Positions 43,886 through 53,010 of a stretch of 64,000 nt of DNA are shown one piece after another. How positions within the stretch are numbered: position 1 is the first letter of the stretch; the number at the start of each line of letters is the position of its first letter. The notes beneath the pieces are model-generated. The model saw nothing but the letters and a program-made list of their open reading frames with translations, was not told where the DNA came from and ran no database searches. This stretch comes from Nocardia abscessus NBRC 100374 (GTDB lineage Bacteria > Actinomycetota > Actinomycetes > Mycobacteriales > Mycobacteriaceae): assembly GCF_000308455.1 (NCBI RefSeq), contig NZ_BAFP01000272.1, positions 1-64,000 on the forward strand, given 5' to 3'. Position numbers and translations under genes: made by a program.

Positions 43886-44881
43886 GTGGAGGTGACATTT
43901 CTTCGCAGGCACGGTCCCGGCCTCTCGGCAGCGGCCGTTCTCGCCACCGCCGCGACATTCGCGGGCACGGTGTGGCCCGTACTCGGCGTACCCGTGCTCG
44001 CGCTGGCCGGTGGTGCGATATTCGGCGTGTTCGCGCGCCGGGCCCGGGACGAACGGTTCGCTCCCGGCCTGGCCTCGGCTCAGCAGCGATTGCTGGGTGC
44101 CGCCATCGTCCTGCTCGGTCTCGGCCTGCCGGTCGGCGCGGTGGTCAGCGTGGGCCGGAGCACGATGATCGTGGTGGTCGGCACGCTGATCATCGGAGCA
44201 GTGGCCGCGCTCCTCGCCGGCAGGCTGCTGGCTCTGGACCGGGAGTCGGCCATCCTGGTAGCGGTGGGCACCACCATCTGCGGGGCCTCCGCGATCGCCG
44301 CCGCCACCGCCGTCATCAAGCCCGACCGCGAGCGTGTCGCCTACGCGCTCGGCACCATCTTCGTCTTCAATGTCGTTGCGGTGCTGGTCTATCCGCCGCT
44401 CGGCCACCTGCTCGGCATGTCCCAGGAGGCGTTCGGCCTGTGGGCGGGCACCGCCATCAACGACACGTCCTCGGTGCTCGCCGCCGGGGTGGCCTTCGGT
44501 TCCGGCGCGGCGCAATTCGCCGTCGTCGTCAAGCTGGTACGCAGCCTGGCGATCATCCCGATGTGCGTCGGGCTGCATCTGGGAGCGCGCCACAACGCGG
44601 GCGCCGCCGCGCCCCTGTGGCGCAGCATCCCACTTTTCGTCGTGCTGTTCCTCGCCGCGTCGGCCCTCGCCGCCACCGGCGTCGTCCCACCGTCATGGTC
44701 GCCACCCCTGAGTCATCTCAGTGCCTGGCTCATCGCCGCAGTCCTGGCCGCTATCGGAACCACCCTCACGTCGCAGCGTCTACGCACGGCGGGGTACCGC
44801 CCCCTGCTCTTCGGCGGCATTCTCGCGTTCGCCCTCGGAGCGTCCAGCCTGGCGTTGCAATTCGCCACCGGCTGGCGATAG
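43886..44881 (+). CDS. YeiH family putative sulfate exporter / membrane protein
   Basis: This protein of ~331 residues has about ten membrane helices. Family motifs seen are RLLGAAIVLLGLGLPVGAVV, AVGTTICGASAIAAATAVI, GLWAGTAINDTSSVLAAG and AIIPMCVGLHLGAR. YeiH (UPF0324) proteins are annotated as putative sulfate exporters, and some are linked to taurine or sulfite metabolism. The start is uncertain: GTG 43886 and GTG 43892 directly precede the first hydrophobic stretch, while the longest frame starts at 43793 but would overlap the regulatory region. Confidence 0.82.
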   Translation: MEVTFLRRHGPGLSAAAVLATAATFAGTVWPVLGVPVLALAGGAIFGVFARRARDERFAPGLASAQQRLLGAAIVLLGLGLPVGAVVSVGRSTMIVVVGTLIIGAVAALLAGRLLALDRESAILVAVGTTICGASAIAAATAVIKPDRERVAYALGTIFVFNVVAVLVYPPLGHLLGMSQEAFGLWAGTAINDTSSVLAAGVAFGSGAAQFAVVVKLVRSLAIIPMCVGLHLGARHNAGAAAPLWRSIPLFVVLFLAASALAATGVVPPSWSPPLSHLSAWLIAAVLAAIGTTLTSQRLRTAGYRPLLFGGILAFALGASSLALQFATGWR

Positions 44882-45190
44882 CGGTGCGCCGATTGCCCGC
44901 AGAGTGGCGATGCGCCGGGGTTGGCGAAGCCGCCCGGCTCTTCGCTGGAGTACCGAAGTTCTGGAGCCTGTCGGCAGGCTCTGTGAATCCTCCCGACCAA
45001 CGCCGGTGCCAACTGTGGCCAGTCACAGCATTTCCGCATACTACCGACAGGTAATGAGAGGCGTCACACGCTTCCGCGGGTCCAGGAGTTAGCTGGTCTC
45101 CAGATGGGCGAAACGTCCCGGCGTGCACGGCACAAACCGCGTTACGTGACTTCATATTCTTGCCGCGATACGGTAGGGGTGATCCAAGCT

Positions 45191-45216
45191 ATAAATACCG
45201 ATGGGTTGGTATTTAT
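45191..45216. promoter_or_regulatory. 26-bp operator-like palindrome (autoregulator-element-like)
   Basis: ATAAATACC, an 8-nt spacer and GGTATTTAT are perfect 9-bp inverted arms. The form TACC-N8-GGTA resembles ARE boxes bound by gamma-butyrolactone receptor-type TetR proteins that control antibiotic clusters. That equation is an inference. A short run of Ts follows, so a terminator for rightward read-through from the YeiH gene is the alternative. Confidence 0.5.
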
Positions 45217-45381
45217 TTTAGCCTGTCCGCCGACTGAACGCCGCGTGAACAGCGGAGTTTCCGAAAATGGGCAAATTATTGTGTCGCGCGGTGACAGTTG
45301 ATGCGATTACCTACGGAAAGCCTGCTGTCAAATCGTCTGGGACAGCGCGTTTCCTGTCGCGGTTCTCGTGGTGTTCGGCTT

Positions 45382-45395
45382 TGTTTCCGGAAACA
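45382..45395. promoter_or_regulatory. perfect 14-bp palindrome in the operon leader
   Basis: TGTTTCCGGAAACA is fully self-complementary and lies 322 bp before the first operon gene. It is a likely protein-binding site; the regulator is unknown. Confidence 0.45.
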
Positions 45396-45461
45396 TAGTC
45401 GAGAAAATTAGCCGAAGAATTGCCTTCCCATGAAACATGCTGTTGTGCAGAGCGTTTCGGA

Positions 45462-45490
45462 TTGCAGCTCACATAGTGCGGGTGTACAGA
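45462..45490 (+). promoter_or_regulatory. weak candidate promoter of the biosynthetic operon
   Basis: TTGCAG (45462-45467), a 17-nt spacer and TACAGA (45485-45490) resemble a housekeeping -35/-10 pair. That places the start about 220 nt upstream of the first gene. Other sites are possible. Confidence 0.2.
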
Positions 45491-45717
45491 TGTGGGAACG
45501 CGTGGCGGTGTCGCAGTATCCGGCACGTGGAAGGCGGGACAGCGAGATTCGGCTGCCCCGTTCGCGGATATCGGAGGGTAAGTGATCGCGGACTCGGCAG
45601 GCCGAGAAACCTGCACTGAACTGTGTAGATCCGGTTCGAAACGGTGGTATGAACCTCGATCGGCACATATGTCCCGTGCGTGCAGAAATGGTCGCCGCGC
45701 GGTTGAGGAGGCGCTGA

Positions 45718-45981
45718 ATGAATGAATCCGATGCTGTGATACAACGGGTGCACGCGATATTCTCGCGTGGTCTGCGCACGGTCGAAATAGATCCCGATAC
45801 ACCCTTGCTCGATTATGGCTTGGACTCGGTGCGGTCGGTGGAGTTGGTGGTCGAGCTCGAGCGGGAGTTCGAAATCGCGATCTCCGACGAGGAGGCGGCG
45901 GCGCTGCACACCGCGCGCGAAGTGATCGCGTGTGTGACAGCGAAGACGGCCCGCGGCGCGCGGGCCGGGGCGCGAGCGTGA
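45718..45981 (+). CDS. acyl carrier protein 1
   Basis: This 87-residue stand-alone carrier protein has the phosphopantetheine site LLDYGLDSVRSVELVVELE with Ser37. Helix 1 is ESDAVIQRVHAIFSRGLRTV and the third helix region is ISDEEAAALHTAREVIACV. GAGGAGG lies 8 nt before ATG 45718. Its stop overlaps the GTG of the multidomain gene by 4 bp, so the two are co-translated. It is a natural partner for the acyl-ACP-reductase-like domain of that protein. The acyl-AMP ligase encoded further down could load it or the second ACP. Confidence 0.9.
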   Translation: MNESDAVIQRVHAIFSRGLRTVEIDPDTPLLDYGLDSVRSVELVVELEREFEIAISDEEAAALHTAREVIACVTAKTARGARAGARA

Positions 45982-48900
45982 CCGCGCGTACCGGGCGGCA
46001 GGAACAGATGCCGCCCACCGAATCGGACGCCTTCGGCGATTTCGCCGAGTACAACCGGCCTGGCCTGGCGCGATTGCTACGGGCCTGCCACCTGGACGTG
46101 GTCTATACCGCCGCGGAGGGTGACTATCTCGTCCGCGCGGACGGCACCCGGGTTCTGGATCTGGTCGGCGGCTTCGGCGCCGCACTGTTCGGGCACAACC
46201 ATCCGGCGCTGGTGCGGGCTGCGACGGCGACGCTGAACCAGCAGGTGCCATTCGTGGCGCAGGGCAGTGTCCGGCCCGGTGTCGCGCGGTTGGCGCGGCG
46301 GCTGTCCGAGTCGGTCGGCGTGGGCACCGGCCGAGAGTATGTGGTGACCTTCGGCTCCACCGGGGCCGACGCGGTCGAGGCGGCGATACGGCACGCCGCG
46401 GTCGCGCACGCACGCGCCCTTTCCGAGTTGGACGCCGAGATGCGGCGGACGCTGCGTCGGCTCCGGCGCGACCGCCTGCACGACGTGCGCCCGACCGCGC
46501 CCACCGGAGACCCGGAGATGCGGACCGCCGCGGCGGTGCTCACCGAGTCGCTGGACCGAATAGCGCGGCTCCGCGAGCGCGGGCCGGTATTCGTCTCTCT
46601 CGCGGGCGCGTTCCACGGAAAGAGCGTTGGCGCCTTCGCGCTCACCGAACACGCCGATACACCGACCGACTTCGTTGTACCGGGCCCGGAGCGGCGCCGG
46701 CTCGCTACTTGGGCGCCGGACGAGGTGGCCGGCGCGTTCGCGGACGAGCTGTGCACGGTGGGCGTCATCGGCTTCGGTGCCGACGGTGCGCCCGTACGCA
46801 CCTGGCGGCGTCTGTCGCCCGTCGCGGCGGTGTTCGCCGAGCCCGTACAGGGTGAAGGTGGCGTGCGTGAAGTTCCCGCCGAAACCCTGCTGGCCCTGCG
46901 CGAACTCGCGGATCGGCACACGGCGGCGCTGGTCTTCGACGAGATCCAATGCGGCATGGGCCGAACCGGCACGTTCCTGGCGTCGGCGCCGTCCGGTGTG
47001 CGCGCGGACTACTACCTGATGTCGAAATCGCTCGGCGGCGGGCTGGTCAAGATCGCCGCGCTGCTGGTGGACCGCACGCACGCCGTCGCCGACTTCGGTC
47101 GCTACCACACCTCCACCTTCGCCGACGACGAATTGTCGGCCACGGTCGCGGATGCCACGCTGAACTTGTTGCGCGACAACCAGATCCGGATAAGCGATGC
47201 GGGAGCCCGGCTACGGTCGCAGCTGGACGAGGTGGCCCGCCGCTGGCCGCGAGAGATCGTCGCGGTGCGTGGGCGCGGGCTTCTCCAGGGCGTGCAGCTG
47301 CGGGCGCCGGAGCCGGAATCAGCGCTGCTGCGCGAGATCTGCGCGCCCGACATGTTCGGCTACGTGGTAGCCGGATACCTGCTGCACCGGCACGCGATCC
47401 GCATGTTGCCCACCCTCTCCGCGCCTACGACGCTGCGGGTCCAGCCCTCGGCCTTTGTCACCGAAGCCGCCATCGGGCGGCTGACGGAAGCGTTGGACGA
47501 CGTCGCCGCACTGTTGCACCGCGGCCGCTACGACCGGCTACTGGCACACCTGGCAGCCCCGGTCACCACGAAGACCACTGCGCCGGACCGCGCTCCGCTG
47601 CCGCGGCGGGCCGACACCCCACCGGCGCGGGACCCACGCGCGCCGCTGCGGGTGGCGTTCCTGGCGAACCTGCCCGAGACCGCGGATCTACGCCGGTTGG
47701 CCCCCGCACTGGAGAGCTGGACCGACTCGGAATTCGCCGCTCTGTTCGAACGTCTGCGCGCCGTGGCCGACCCGTTCGAGCTGACCAGGCAGACGGTCTG
47801 CTCACCGACCGGCGCCGAAGTCGAGATGCTGTTGCTCGCACTGCCGCTGACGGCCGAGCAGATCGTGGCGCACCAGCGTGCCGGCGAGCGGACCTATCTG
47901 CGCGAACTGGTGTGGCACGCGGTGGAACAGGCGGTCGCGGCCGGCGCCACGGTGATCGGTCTGGGCGGTTACACGTCGATCGTCACCGATGCCGCTCGCG
48001 AGGTGGCCGAAGACACCGTCACGGTCACTTCCGGCAATTCGCTCACCGCGGCCTGCGCCTACGAGCTGCTCAGCGCCGAACTGACCGCACTCCCGCCGGG
48101 ACAGCGGCGGGTCGGCGTCCTCGGCGCACTCGGCAATATCGGCGCGGTCATGGCCGAACTGCTCGCCCCGCTCGCCGACTCGCTGGTCCTGGTGGGCAGG
48201 TCCGGTGCCGGGGCGCGCCTGCGCCGAGTGGCCGCCGGACTGCCCGGCGAGGTCGTCGTGAGCGAGGATCTGGCCGACCTGCGGGACTGCCGGGTCGTGG
48301 TGGCCGCCACCAACTCGGCGGAGCCGCTGATCACCGCACGGCATCTCGCCGCCGATCACCCGGTGCTGATCTGCGATCTGGCCGTACCGGGGGACGTGGA
48401 TCCGGCGGTCGCCGAGCATCCGCACCTCACCCTGCTCGACGGCGGCCGCATGGCGCTGCCGCTGGGCCAGACCCCTCCCTTCCCCGAAACCGGGTTGCCC
48501 GCGGGAATCGTGTACGCGTGCATGGCCGAGACGCTGTTGCTCGGCTTCGAGCCGCGCACCGCGAGCCCGTCCTACGGAGCGCTCACCGTGGCCGGCGTCC
48601 GCTCGGCGCGGAGTCTGGCCGCTCGCCACGACGTACGCCCGGTTCTGCTTCCGACAGGAGCCACCACCGTGATCACTCCCGCCACCGCGTCCGCCTCGAT
48701 GTTCCTGGGCGCGGCCGACTTCTCCCCGGCGCGGGCGGGCGGCAAAGCCGCCACCCTGCACGAACTACTGGCCGACGGCTTCGCGGTCCCACCCGGATTC
48801 GTCGTGCCCGCCGACCTGGACTTGGACGGCGTCTCCGACGACGAGCTGTCCGGCTGGGTGCGGGCCATCGGCGGGTTCCCGGTAGCCGTACGCTCCAGCG

Positions 48901-51900
48901 GAGTCCTCGAGGATCTCGACGACGCCAGTTTCGCGGGCCAGTACGAGTCCTATCTGGACATCGCCGACCCGGTCGCACTGCGGACGCACATCGAGCGATG
49001 CCGCGCGTCGGTTCGGAACGAGCGCGTACGGGCGTATCTGTCCCGGCGTGGAATGGCCGACGCGGATGCGACGGTGGCCGTCCTGGTGCAGCGCATGGTC
49101 GAGGCGCGCTGCGCCGGTGTCGGTTTCAGCATCGATGTGCTCACCGGCGTCGAGGAGCACGCCGTGCTGGAGACCTGCCACGGCGTGGGGGAGCGCCTGG
49201 TCTCCGGGCAGGTCACACCGACTCGCTACACACTGCGTCTGTCCGACGGCGGCGTGGTGACGCGCGAGGCGGGCGACGAGGACGTCCAGCTCACGGCCGC
49301 CGACACCACAGCGCTGGCGGCGCTGCTGCTCGCGGTGCAGGCCCGCCGGCATCGGCCGCAGGACATCGAATGGGCGATCGACGGCGACGGCGCGTTGTGG
49401 TTGCTGCAGTCCCGTGCGGTGACCGCGATCAGCTGGCGTACCGACATCGACCAGTTCTCCGACGCGGACCTGCGGGACGGCGGCGTCTCGGCCCGGGTGT
49501 GCACGCCGATGATGTTCTCGCTGTACGACAACGCCTTCCAGTACTCGATGCAGCGTTTCTTCGAAGGGCTCGGCCTGGCCGGGCCGGGCGAGGAGCCGGA
49601 CTGGATGGCCATGTACTACGGCCGGGCCTACTGGAACGTGAGCGCGGTGAAGAAATGCTTCCAGCGCATCCCGGGTTTCGACGAGCAGCACTTCGACGAC
49701 GACCTCGGCGTCCTCAACGAATACGGCCCCGACGGGCCGATCCGCACGCCGAACACGCCGTTGACCATCGCCCGCGCGCTGCCCGTCGCGCTGGCGGTGC
49801 AGCGCAGCTATCGCGAACAGCTCGCCGCCGTCGACAGTTTCGCCGCGAGCTGGCCCGCCAAGTACGAGGCATGGCAGGAGCGGGTGCGCGCGCTACCGCA
49901 TACCGACGAGGCGACCTTCGCCGCCGACCTCGCCGACTGCCTGCTCACGCTGCACGCCGCCACCGAGCGCACCTACTTCACGACGATCTATCACAACTCC
50001 AGCGTGCAGACCGATTTCAAACAGCTGCTGGACAAGGTCGACGCAGCCACCGGCGCGACCAGCTCCGCCATCGACCTGATGGGTGGTCTCGCCGAGATCA
50101 GCCACATGGCGCTGCAACGCGGCATCGTCGAATTGCACCGGGTAGCAAAGGAATCCGGGCTGGACGGTCCGGCGTGGAACGACGCGCTCGCGGCTTTCCT
50201 CGCCGAGCAAGGTTTCCACGCCGACGCCGAACTCGACCTCACCTGCCCACGCTGGTCGGAGGACCCGCAGCGGGTGCGATCGATGATCGCGGTGATGGTC
50301 GAGCACGGCACCGCGCCTGCCGACCCCGCGGCCACGCTGGTGGAGCAGCGCAAACGCTACGAGTCCGAACTGGCCGCGGTCCGCGCCCGGGTCCGTGCCC
50401 GGCCGACCACCCGGGTGCGGTACGCCAAGGCGCTGGACAAGCAGATCGAGCGGATGCGACGGTATCTCGTCGCCCGCGAGCGGATGCGCGAGTTCTCCTC
50501 GCAGTGCTACGCCGTCGTGCGCGCCTACGTGGTGGAAGCGGGCACCCGTTTGGCCGCCGCGGGTGCGCTGGAACGTGCCGACGACGCGTTCCAGCTGACC
50601 ATCCACGAGCTGACCGATGTGGTCGCGGGCCGGGTTGACGCCGCTGACCTCGCCTCCGTGCTCGCCTATCGCCGGGCCATGTACGCCGGATACCGCGATC
50701 TGACGCCACCGCACGAACTCGGTGGCGGCGTGACCGTCGCGGCGGTGCGCGCCGTCGCCGACGGTGACCTGACCGGCCTCGGGTGCAGTCCCGGCGTTGC
50801 CGAGGGAACGGCCCGGGTGATCACCGCGCTTTCCGACATCGACCAATTGCGCGAGGGTGACATCCTCGTCACGCGCTTCACCGACCCGGGTTGGACTCCC
50901 GCGTTGGGTTTGGTTGCCGGTGTGGTCACCGAGGTGGGTGGCATGCTGTCGCACGCCGCCGTGATCGGGCGCGAGTACGGCATCCCCGCCGTGCTGAATG
51001 TGGCGGGTGCGACGACCGCCGTGAAATCGGGTCAGCGCATCCGGATCGACGGCAGCGCGGGAGTGGTGCGGATCCTGGACGCCGGCCTCGTCGCGGGTCC
51101 CGCGACGGACCACCCCGCCCCGGCCGAGTCGGTCGCCGACCAGCCGCGTCCGGACATCGCCGCGCGCGCCGAGCCGGAAGCGGCCTCGCCGCCGGTTCGC
51201 GTGATCCGGGAAACCGTCACGACCTCATCAGATCTTGCCGCAGCACCCCGCGTCCCGCGCGGTACGGGAAAGGACACGACACTGACCGCACGTAAACGTC
51301 TCATCTGCCTCGCGGGTGGTGACGGCTCAGGCAAAACCACCCAGGTGGCCAGGATCGCCGCCGAATTCGAGGCGCAGGGACACAGCGTCGCCGCGGTGAC
51401 GATCTGGGACGCGTTCCTCGACCCGAAGATCTCCTCGAAACTGCCCTGGCGCAATCCCGCCGAGATCTACGGCTACCTCCAGCTGCTGACCCCGCTCAGC
51501 CGCGCGCACTTCCTGTTCCACGCCATGCAGCTGTCACTGGATCTGGCCGCCGAACGCGGCGCGGACATCTTGCTCGCCAACGCGTACTGGTACAAGTACT
51601 ACGCCACCGAAGTCGCCCACGGCGGCGATCCGGTCGTACTGCGCAGCTTGGCGGCGGGATTCCCGGAACCCGACCGCACTTTCTACCTCGCCGTGCGGCC
51701 GCAGGACGCGCTGGGCCGCAAACGGTTGCGCAGCGACTACGAGAGCGGCTACGGCGACGAGGAGTCGTTCCTGGCCTTCCAGCAGCGCAGCCACGAGGCG
51801 CTCGACGCGTTGTCGGACGAGTTCGGATGGATCCGGCTCGACGGCACCGCGGCGCAGGCCGAGATCACCGCGGCCGTGCTCACCCAGCTGCGCGAGGACG

Positions 51901-51908
51901 ACCGATGA
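45978..51908 (+). CDS. giant fusion: class III aminotransferase, acyl-ACP reductase-like, PEP-synthase-like dikinase, P-loop kinase
   Basis: This 1976-residue protein has four enzyme parts. (1) ~20-530 is a class III PLP aminotransferase (VFDEIQCGMGRTG; SKSLGGG with Lys350). (2) ~556-890 is a Rossmann reductase like cyanobacterial acyl-ACP reductase: GLGGYTSIVT, TSGNSLTAA, VGVLGALGNIG and YACMAET, whose Cys848 aligns with the AAR nucleophile. (3) ~905-1155 is a PEP-synthase-type ATP-grasp (GGKAATL, VAVRSSGVLEDLDDASFAGQ), followed by a ~430-residue helical middle and a PEP-utilising His domain (~1597-1690; GGMLSHAAVIGREYGIPAV, His1659). (4) ~1773-1976 is a thymidylate-kinase-like P-loop (CLAGGDGSGKTTQ). 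The GTG 45978 overlaps the ACP stop. Expected chemistry: acyl-ACP to aldehyde to amine, then phosphorylation or ATP-driven ligation. The product is unknown. Confidence 0.88.
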   Translation: MTARTGRQEQMPPTESDAFGDFAEYNRPGLARLLRACHLDVVYTAAEGDYLVRADGTRVLDLVGGFGAALFGHNHPALVRAATATLNQQVPFVAQGSVRPGVARLARRLSESVGVGTGREYVVTFGSTGADAVEAAIRHAAVAHARALSELDAEMRRTLRRLRRDRLHDVRPTAPTGDPEMRTAAAVLTESLDRIARLRERGPVFVSLAGAFHGKSVGAFALTEHADTPTDFVVPGPERRRLATWAPDEVAGAFADELCTVGVIGFGADGAPVRTWRRLSPVAAVFAEPVQGEGGVREVPAETLLALRELADRHTAALVFDEIQCGMGRTGTFLASAPSGVRADYYLMSKSLGGGLVKIAALLVDRTHAVADFGRYHTSTFADDELSATVADATLNLLRDNQIRISDAGARLRSQLDEVARRWPREIVAVRGRGLLQGVQLRAPEPESALLREICAPDMFGYVVAGYLLHRHAIRMLPTLSAPTTLRVQPSAFVTEAAIGRLTEALDDVAALLHRGRYDRLLAHLAAPVTTKTTAPDRAPLPRRADTPPARDPRAPLRVAFLANLPETADLRRLAPALESWTDSEFAALFERLRAVADPFELTRQTVCSPTGAEVEMLLLALPLTAEQIVAHQRAGERTYLRELVWHAVEQAVAAGATVIGLGGYTSIVTDAAREVAEDTVTVTSGNSLTAACAYELLSAELTALPPGQRRVGVLGALGNIGAVMAELLAPLADSLVLVGRSGAGARLRRVAAGLPGEVVVSEDLADLRDCRVVVAATNSAEPLITARHLAADHPVLICDLAVPGDVDPAVAEHPHLTLLDGGRMALPLGQTPPFPETGLPAGIVYACMAETLLLGFEPRTASPSYGALTVAGVRSARSLAARHDVRPVLLPTGATTVITPATASASMFLGAADFSPARAGGKAATLHELLADGFAVPPGFVVPADLDLDGVSDDELSGWVRAIGGFPVAVRSSGVLEDLDDASFAGQYESYLDIADPVALRTHIERCRASVRNERVRAYLSRRGMADADATVAVLVQRMVEARCAGVGFSIDVLTGVEEHAVLETCHGVGERLVSGQVTPTRYTLRLSDGGVVTREAGDEDVQLTAADTTALAALLLAVQARRHRPQDIEWAIDGDGALWLLQSRAVTAISWRTDIDQFSDADLRDGGVSARVCTPMMFSLYDNAFQYSMQRFFEGLGLAGPGEEPDWMAMYYGRAYWNVSAVKKCFQRIPGFDEQHFDDDLGVLNEYGPDGPIRTPNTPLTIARALPVALAVQRSYREQLAAVDSFAASWPAKYEAWQERVRALPHTDEATFAADLADCLLTLHAATERTYFTTIYHNSSVQTDFKQLLDKVDAATGATSSAIDLMGGLAEISHMALQRGIVELHRVAKESGLDGPAWNDALAAFLAEQGFHADAELDLTCPRWSEDPQRVRSMIAVMVEHGTAPADPAATLVEQRKRYESELAAVRARVRARPTTRVRYAKALDKQIERMRRYLVARERMREFSSQCYAVVRAYVVEAGTRLAAAGALERADDAFQLTIHELTDVVAGRVDAADLASVLAYRRAMYAGYRDLTPPHELGGGVTVAAVRAVADGDLTGLGCSPGVAEGTARVITALSDIDQLREGDILVTRFTDPGWTPALGLVAGVVTEVGGMLSHAAVIGREYGIPAVLNVAGATTAVKSGQRIRIDGSAGVVRILDAGLVAGPATDHPAPAESVADQPRPDIAARAEPEAASPPVRVIRETVTTSSDLAAAPRVPRGTGKDTTLTARKRLICLAGGDGSGKTTQVARIAAEFEAQGHSVAAVTIWDAFLDPKISSKLPWRNPAEIYGYLQLLTPLSRAHFLFHAMQLSLDLAAERGADILLANAYWYKYYATEVAHGGDPVVLRSLAAGFPEPDRTFYLAVRPQDALGRKRLRSDYESGYGDEESFLAFQQRSHEALDALSDEFGWIRLDGTAAQAEITAAVLTQLREDDR

Positions 51909-52759
51909 GCGGGCACACCCGCCGGGTGGCGCTGGTCGGCATCGACGGGGCGGGCAAGTCCTCGGTGCTGGCCGCGCTCCGCGCGCTGGCGGAGGAATCC
52001 GAGGGCGGCGGGTTCGCCTCGATGACCTGTCCCGACTTCCACGACACCGGCAACGTTCCGCTCACCGATCTGTCCCGGCAGCTCAGGGCATTCAGCGTCG
52101 GCTGTGACGAGATCGGCGACGTGGCGATGAAGGCCACCGCGATGTACCTGCAGATGACCCTGTTCGGGCCGGTGGAACAGCACTTTCTGCGCACCTGGTC
52201 ACCGGATGTGCTGGTGTGCGAACGGCATCCGCTGATCGAACTGCTCGTCTACGGTCCGCTGTACGTGGCGCTGGCGGGCACCGACGGGCGCTGCCGCGAG
52301 CGGCAGGACGAGATCGCCGCGGTACTGGAGCGCCACCGGCCCGGCACTTTCGCCGACATCCTGGCGTGGCAGCACGCCCAGGCCGCACGGCTGGGCAGCT
52401 CGCCGGACCCGTGGCTGCTGCTGTCGGAGATCGCGGAGCTGGTGAGTCGCGACATCGCGGGCGCGGTGTCCGGGTTCGCCGAACGGTTCCGCACCACGCT
52501 GCCGGATGCCGTGCTGTGGCTGGACGCCCCGCCCGAGCAGGCCGCGGCGCGCTGTGTGCAGCGGTCGGGCCACGGACCCGTCGAGGCCCATGAGACCGCC
52601 GAGCGGCTGACCGCCCTGCGCGCAGGCTACGAACAGGTGCGCGAGACCCTCGCGAGCGCGTTTCCGCAGGTGGGATTCCACCGCATCGACACTGGCGACG
52701 ACGTCGACCTCGAGGAATCGGTGCGCGCCTGCGTGACGGAAGGGAAGTTGCTCGGATGA
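51905..52759 (+). CDS. thymidylate-kinase-like P-loop kinase
   Basis: This 284-residue protein has an N-terminal Walker A VALVGIDGAGKSSVLAALRA (~8-27), a possible DR/ER-type motif in VCERHPLIELLVYGPLY (~100), and VLWLDAPPEQAAARCVQRSG near the LID region. It is longer than a housekeeping dTMP kinase (~210) and lacks the family's TMP-pocket consensus. A role in phosphorylating a pathway intermediate is therefore more likely than dTTP synthesis. It follows a gene whose C-terminus is a related P-loop domain, giving two such kinases in tandem. It overlaps both neighbours by 4 bp (ATGA). Confidence 0.75.
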   Translation: MSGHTRRVALVGIDGAGKSSVLAALRALAEESEGGGFASMTCPDFHDTGNVPLTDLSRQLRAFSVGCDEIGDVAMKATAMYLQMTLFGPVEQHFLRTWSPDVLVCERHPLIELLVYGPLYVALAGTDGRCRERQDEIAAVLERHRPGTFADILAWQHAQAARLGSSPDPWLLLSEIAELVSRDIAGAVSGFAERFRTTLPDAVLWLDAPPEQAAARCVQRSGHGPVEAHETAERLTALRAGYEQVRETLASAFPQVGFHRIDTGDDVDLEESVRACVTEGKLLG

Positions 52760-53010
52760 GCACACGTGACGACATCGGCTCGGCCGATCTGGAGGCGCGG
52801 GTCCGCGCGATCGTCGGGGAGGTGCTGTGGGTGCCTGCGGCCGACCTGGACCCGGTGGTGCCGCTGATCGACTACGGACTCGACTCGCCGACCGCCATCG
52901 AACTCACCATTCAGCTGGAACAAGCCTTCTCCGTGAGCATCCCGGAGGACGTCGCCGTCCGGCTGACCACGGTCGCCACGATCGTGCGCTACGTGAAGGA
53001 CCGGACATGA
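52756..53010 (+). CDS. acyl carrier protein 2
   Basis: This 84-residue carrier has the site PLIDYGLDSPTAIELTIQLE with phosphopantetheine Ser44, preceded by helix 1 (DLEARVRAIVGEVLWVPAAD). It lies directly before the acyl-AMP ligase gene with an ATGA overlap, so it is the most likely acceptor of the activated acyl chain. Its sequence is clearly different from ACP 1, suggesting two separate acyl or aminoacyl branches. Confidence 0.9.
   Translation: MSTRDDIGSADLEARVRAIVGEVLWVPAADLDPVVPLIDYGLDSPTAIELTIQLEQAFSVSIPEDVAVRLTTVATIVRYVKDRT

Larger units (their letters stand above)
44882..45717. other. 836-bp leader region of the biosynthetic operon
   Basis: No credible gene is visible between the YeiH gene and the first operon gene. 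From about 45,130 the DNA is noticeably richer in A/T than its surroundings and rich in symmetry: the 26-bp palindrome at 45191-45216, the perfect 14-bp palindrome at 45382-45395, and a GACAG/CTGTC inverted pair near 45340-45357. It probably holds the promoter and operators of the 45.7-64 kb operon. Confidence 0.6.

Noticed and set aside
45104..45301. 65-codon frame in the operon leader
   Set aside because: No ribosome site, no family, atypical composition, and it runs through the 26-bp palindrome.
46949..50638. 1229-codon open frame overlapping the giant fusion gene in another frame
   Set aside because: Arg/Gly-rich out-of-frame translation without motifs. The 45978-51908 frame carries all catalytic residues.
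51905..52759. Calling this gene housekeeping dTMP kinase (tmk)
   Set aside because: It is too long, lacks the TMP-pocket consensus, and is embedded with 4-bp overlaps in a biosynthetic operon next to a second similar domain.
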